Of a stretch of DNA of 64,000 nucleotides, positions 63,952-64,000 are shown piece by piece (the first letter of the stretch is position 1; the number at the start of each line of letters is the position of its first letter). The stretch spans positions 78,756,147 through 78,820,146 of the forward strand of contig OY757921.1 in NCBI GenBank assembly GCA_963585895.1. The letters run 5' to 3'. The stretch comes from Sepioteuthis lessoniana. Lineage: Eukaryota; Mollusca; Cephalopoda; Myopsida; Loliginidae. Below the pieces are notes generated by a model that searched no databases, had not been told where the DNA came from, and saw only the letters and a program-made list of their open reading frames with translations. Position numbers and translations under genes: made by a program.

Positions 63952-64000
63952 GGACTTATTTAGCAAAATTTTATAAAGATAATTCGCCCACTCTACAAGG

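Overview
This is a gene-poor, repeat-saturated piece of a large animal genome. I found no intact host gene, tRNA or rRNA gene, CRISPR array or bacterial-type signal. Almost every open frame of 60 codons or more is a remnant of transposon protein, a translated microsatellite or minisatellite, or a chance frame in AT-rich DNA. The best guess for the organism is a coleoid cephalopod, probably a squid or cuttlefish. The reasons are dense (TA)n, (CT)n and (GT)n tracts, several tRNA-derived SINE families, and two SINE families (B and C here) with different heads and tails but the same central core, the architecture described for the Ceph-SINEs of squids and cuttlefish. This is inference; no host marker gene is present.

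Main families, with working names. LINE-R: a non-LTR retroelement with an RTE-type 3' part, at least 15 remnants, most ending in (GAT)n/(ATG)n. LINE-K and LINE-J: other non-LTR 3' ends. SINE-A, B, C, G, S: tRNA-derived SINEs with A and B boxes. Element D: a recurrent unit of about 0.6-0.7 kb whose 3' tail is the same as that of SINE-C. Element F: a short repeat ending in (AATC)n. DNA transposons: three copies of one internally deleted mariner (mariner-1), a second mariner, a transposase C-terminus, and a Tc1 with long inverted repeats. One Penelope-like element has inverted terminal repeats. Fossil solo LTRs of two clear families (LTR-1, LTR-2) and some candidates are present; no retroviral internal region was recognised.

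Layout. 0-6 kb: LINE ends, a tandem LINE-scrap/(TA)n array, a SINE-G trimer and a 0.8 kb minisatellite. 6-15 kb: SINE-A/C, D, F, LINE-R, LINE-K, and a palindrome with a SINE in its loop. 15.8-18.2 kb: Penelope-like element. 18-22 kb: SINE-S, a possible RNA-binding-protein retrocopy, and two LINE-R copies each split by a solo LTR. 22-30 kb: D, A, C, LTR-2, the longest LINE-R (about 1.6 kb), and a mariner holding SINE-B. 30-31 kb: 65-bp minisatellite. 31-37 kb: mixed SINEs, LINE-R and an LTR candidate. 37.5-38.6 kb: Tc1. 38.6-49 kb: nested SINEs, LTRs, LINE-R and D. 49-50 kb: mariner-1 fused to an LTR fragment. 51-60 kb: AT-rich DNA, a degenerate array that switches strand, LINE-K, D and B. 60.6-62.8 kb: two mariner-1 copies around a SINE-B. 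63-64 kb: a perfect inverted repeat and a SINE-S.

Nesting gives a relative order: LINE-R, the Penelope-like element and the mariners are hosts; SINE-A, B and C sit inside them; solo LTRs sit inside LINE-R and SINE-A. Several SINE insertions still have perfect target-site duplications of 10-16 bp, so some SINE activity was fairly recent.
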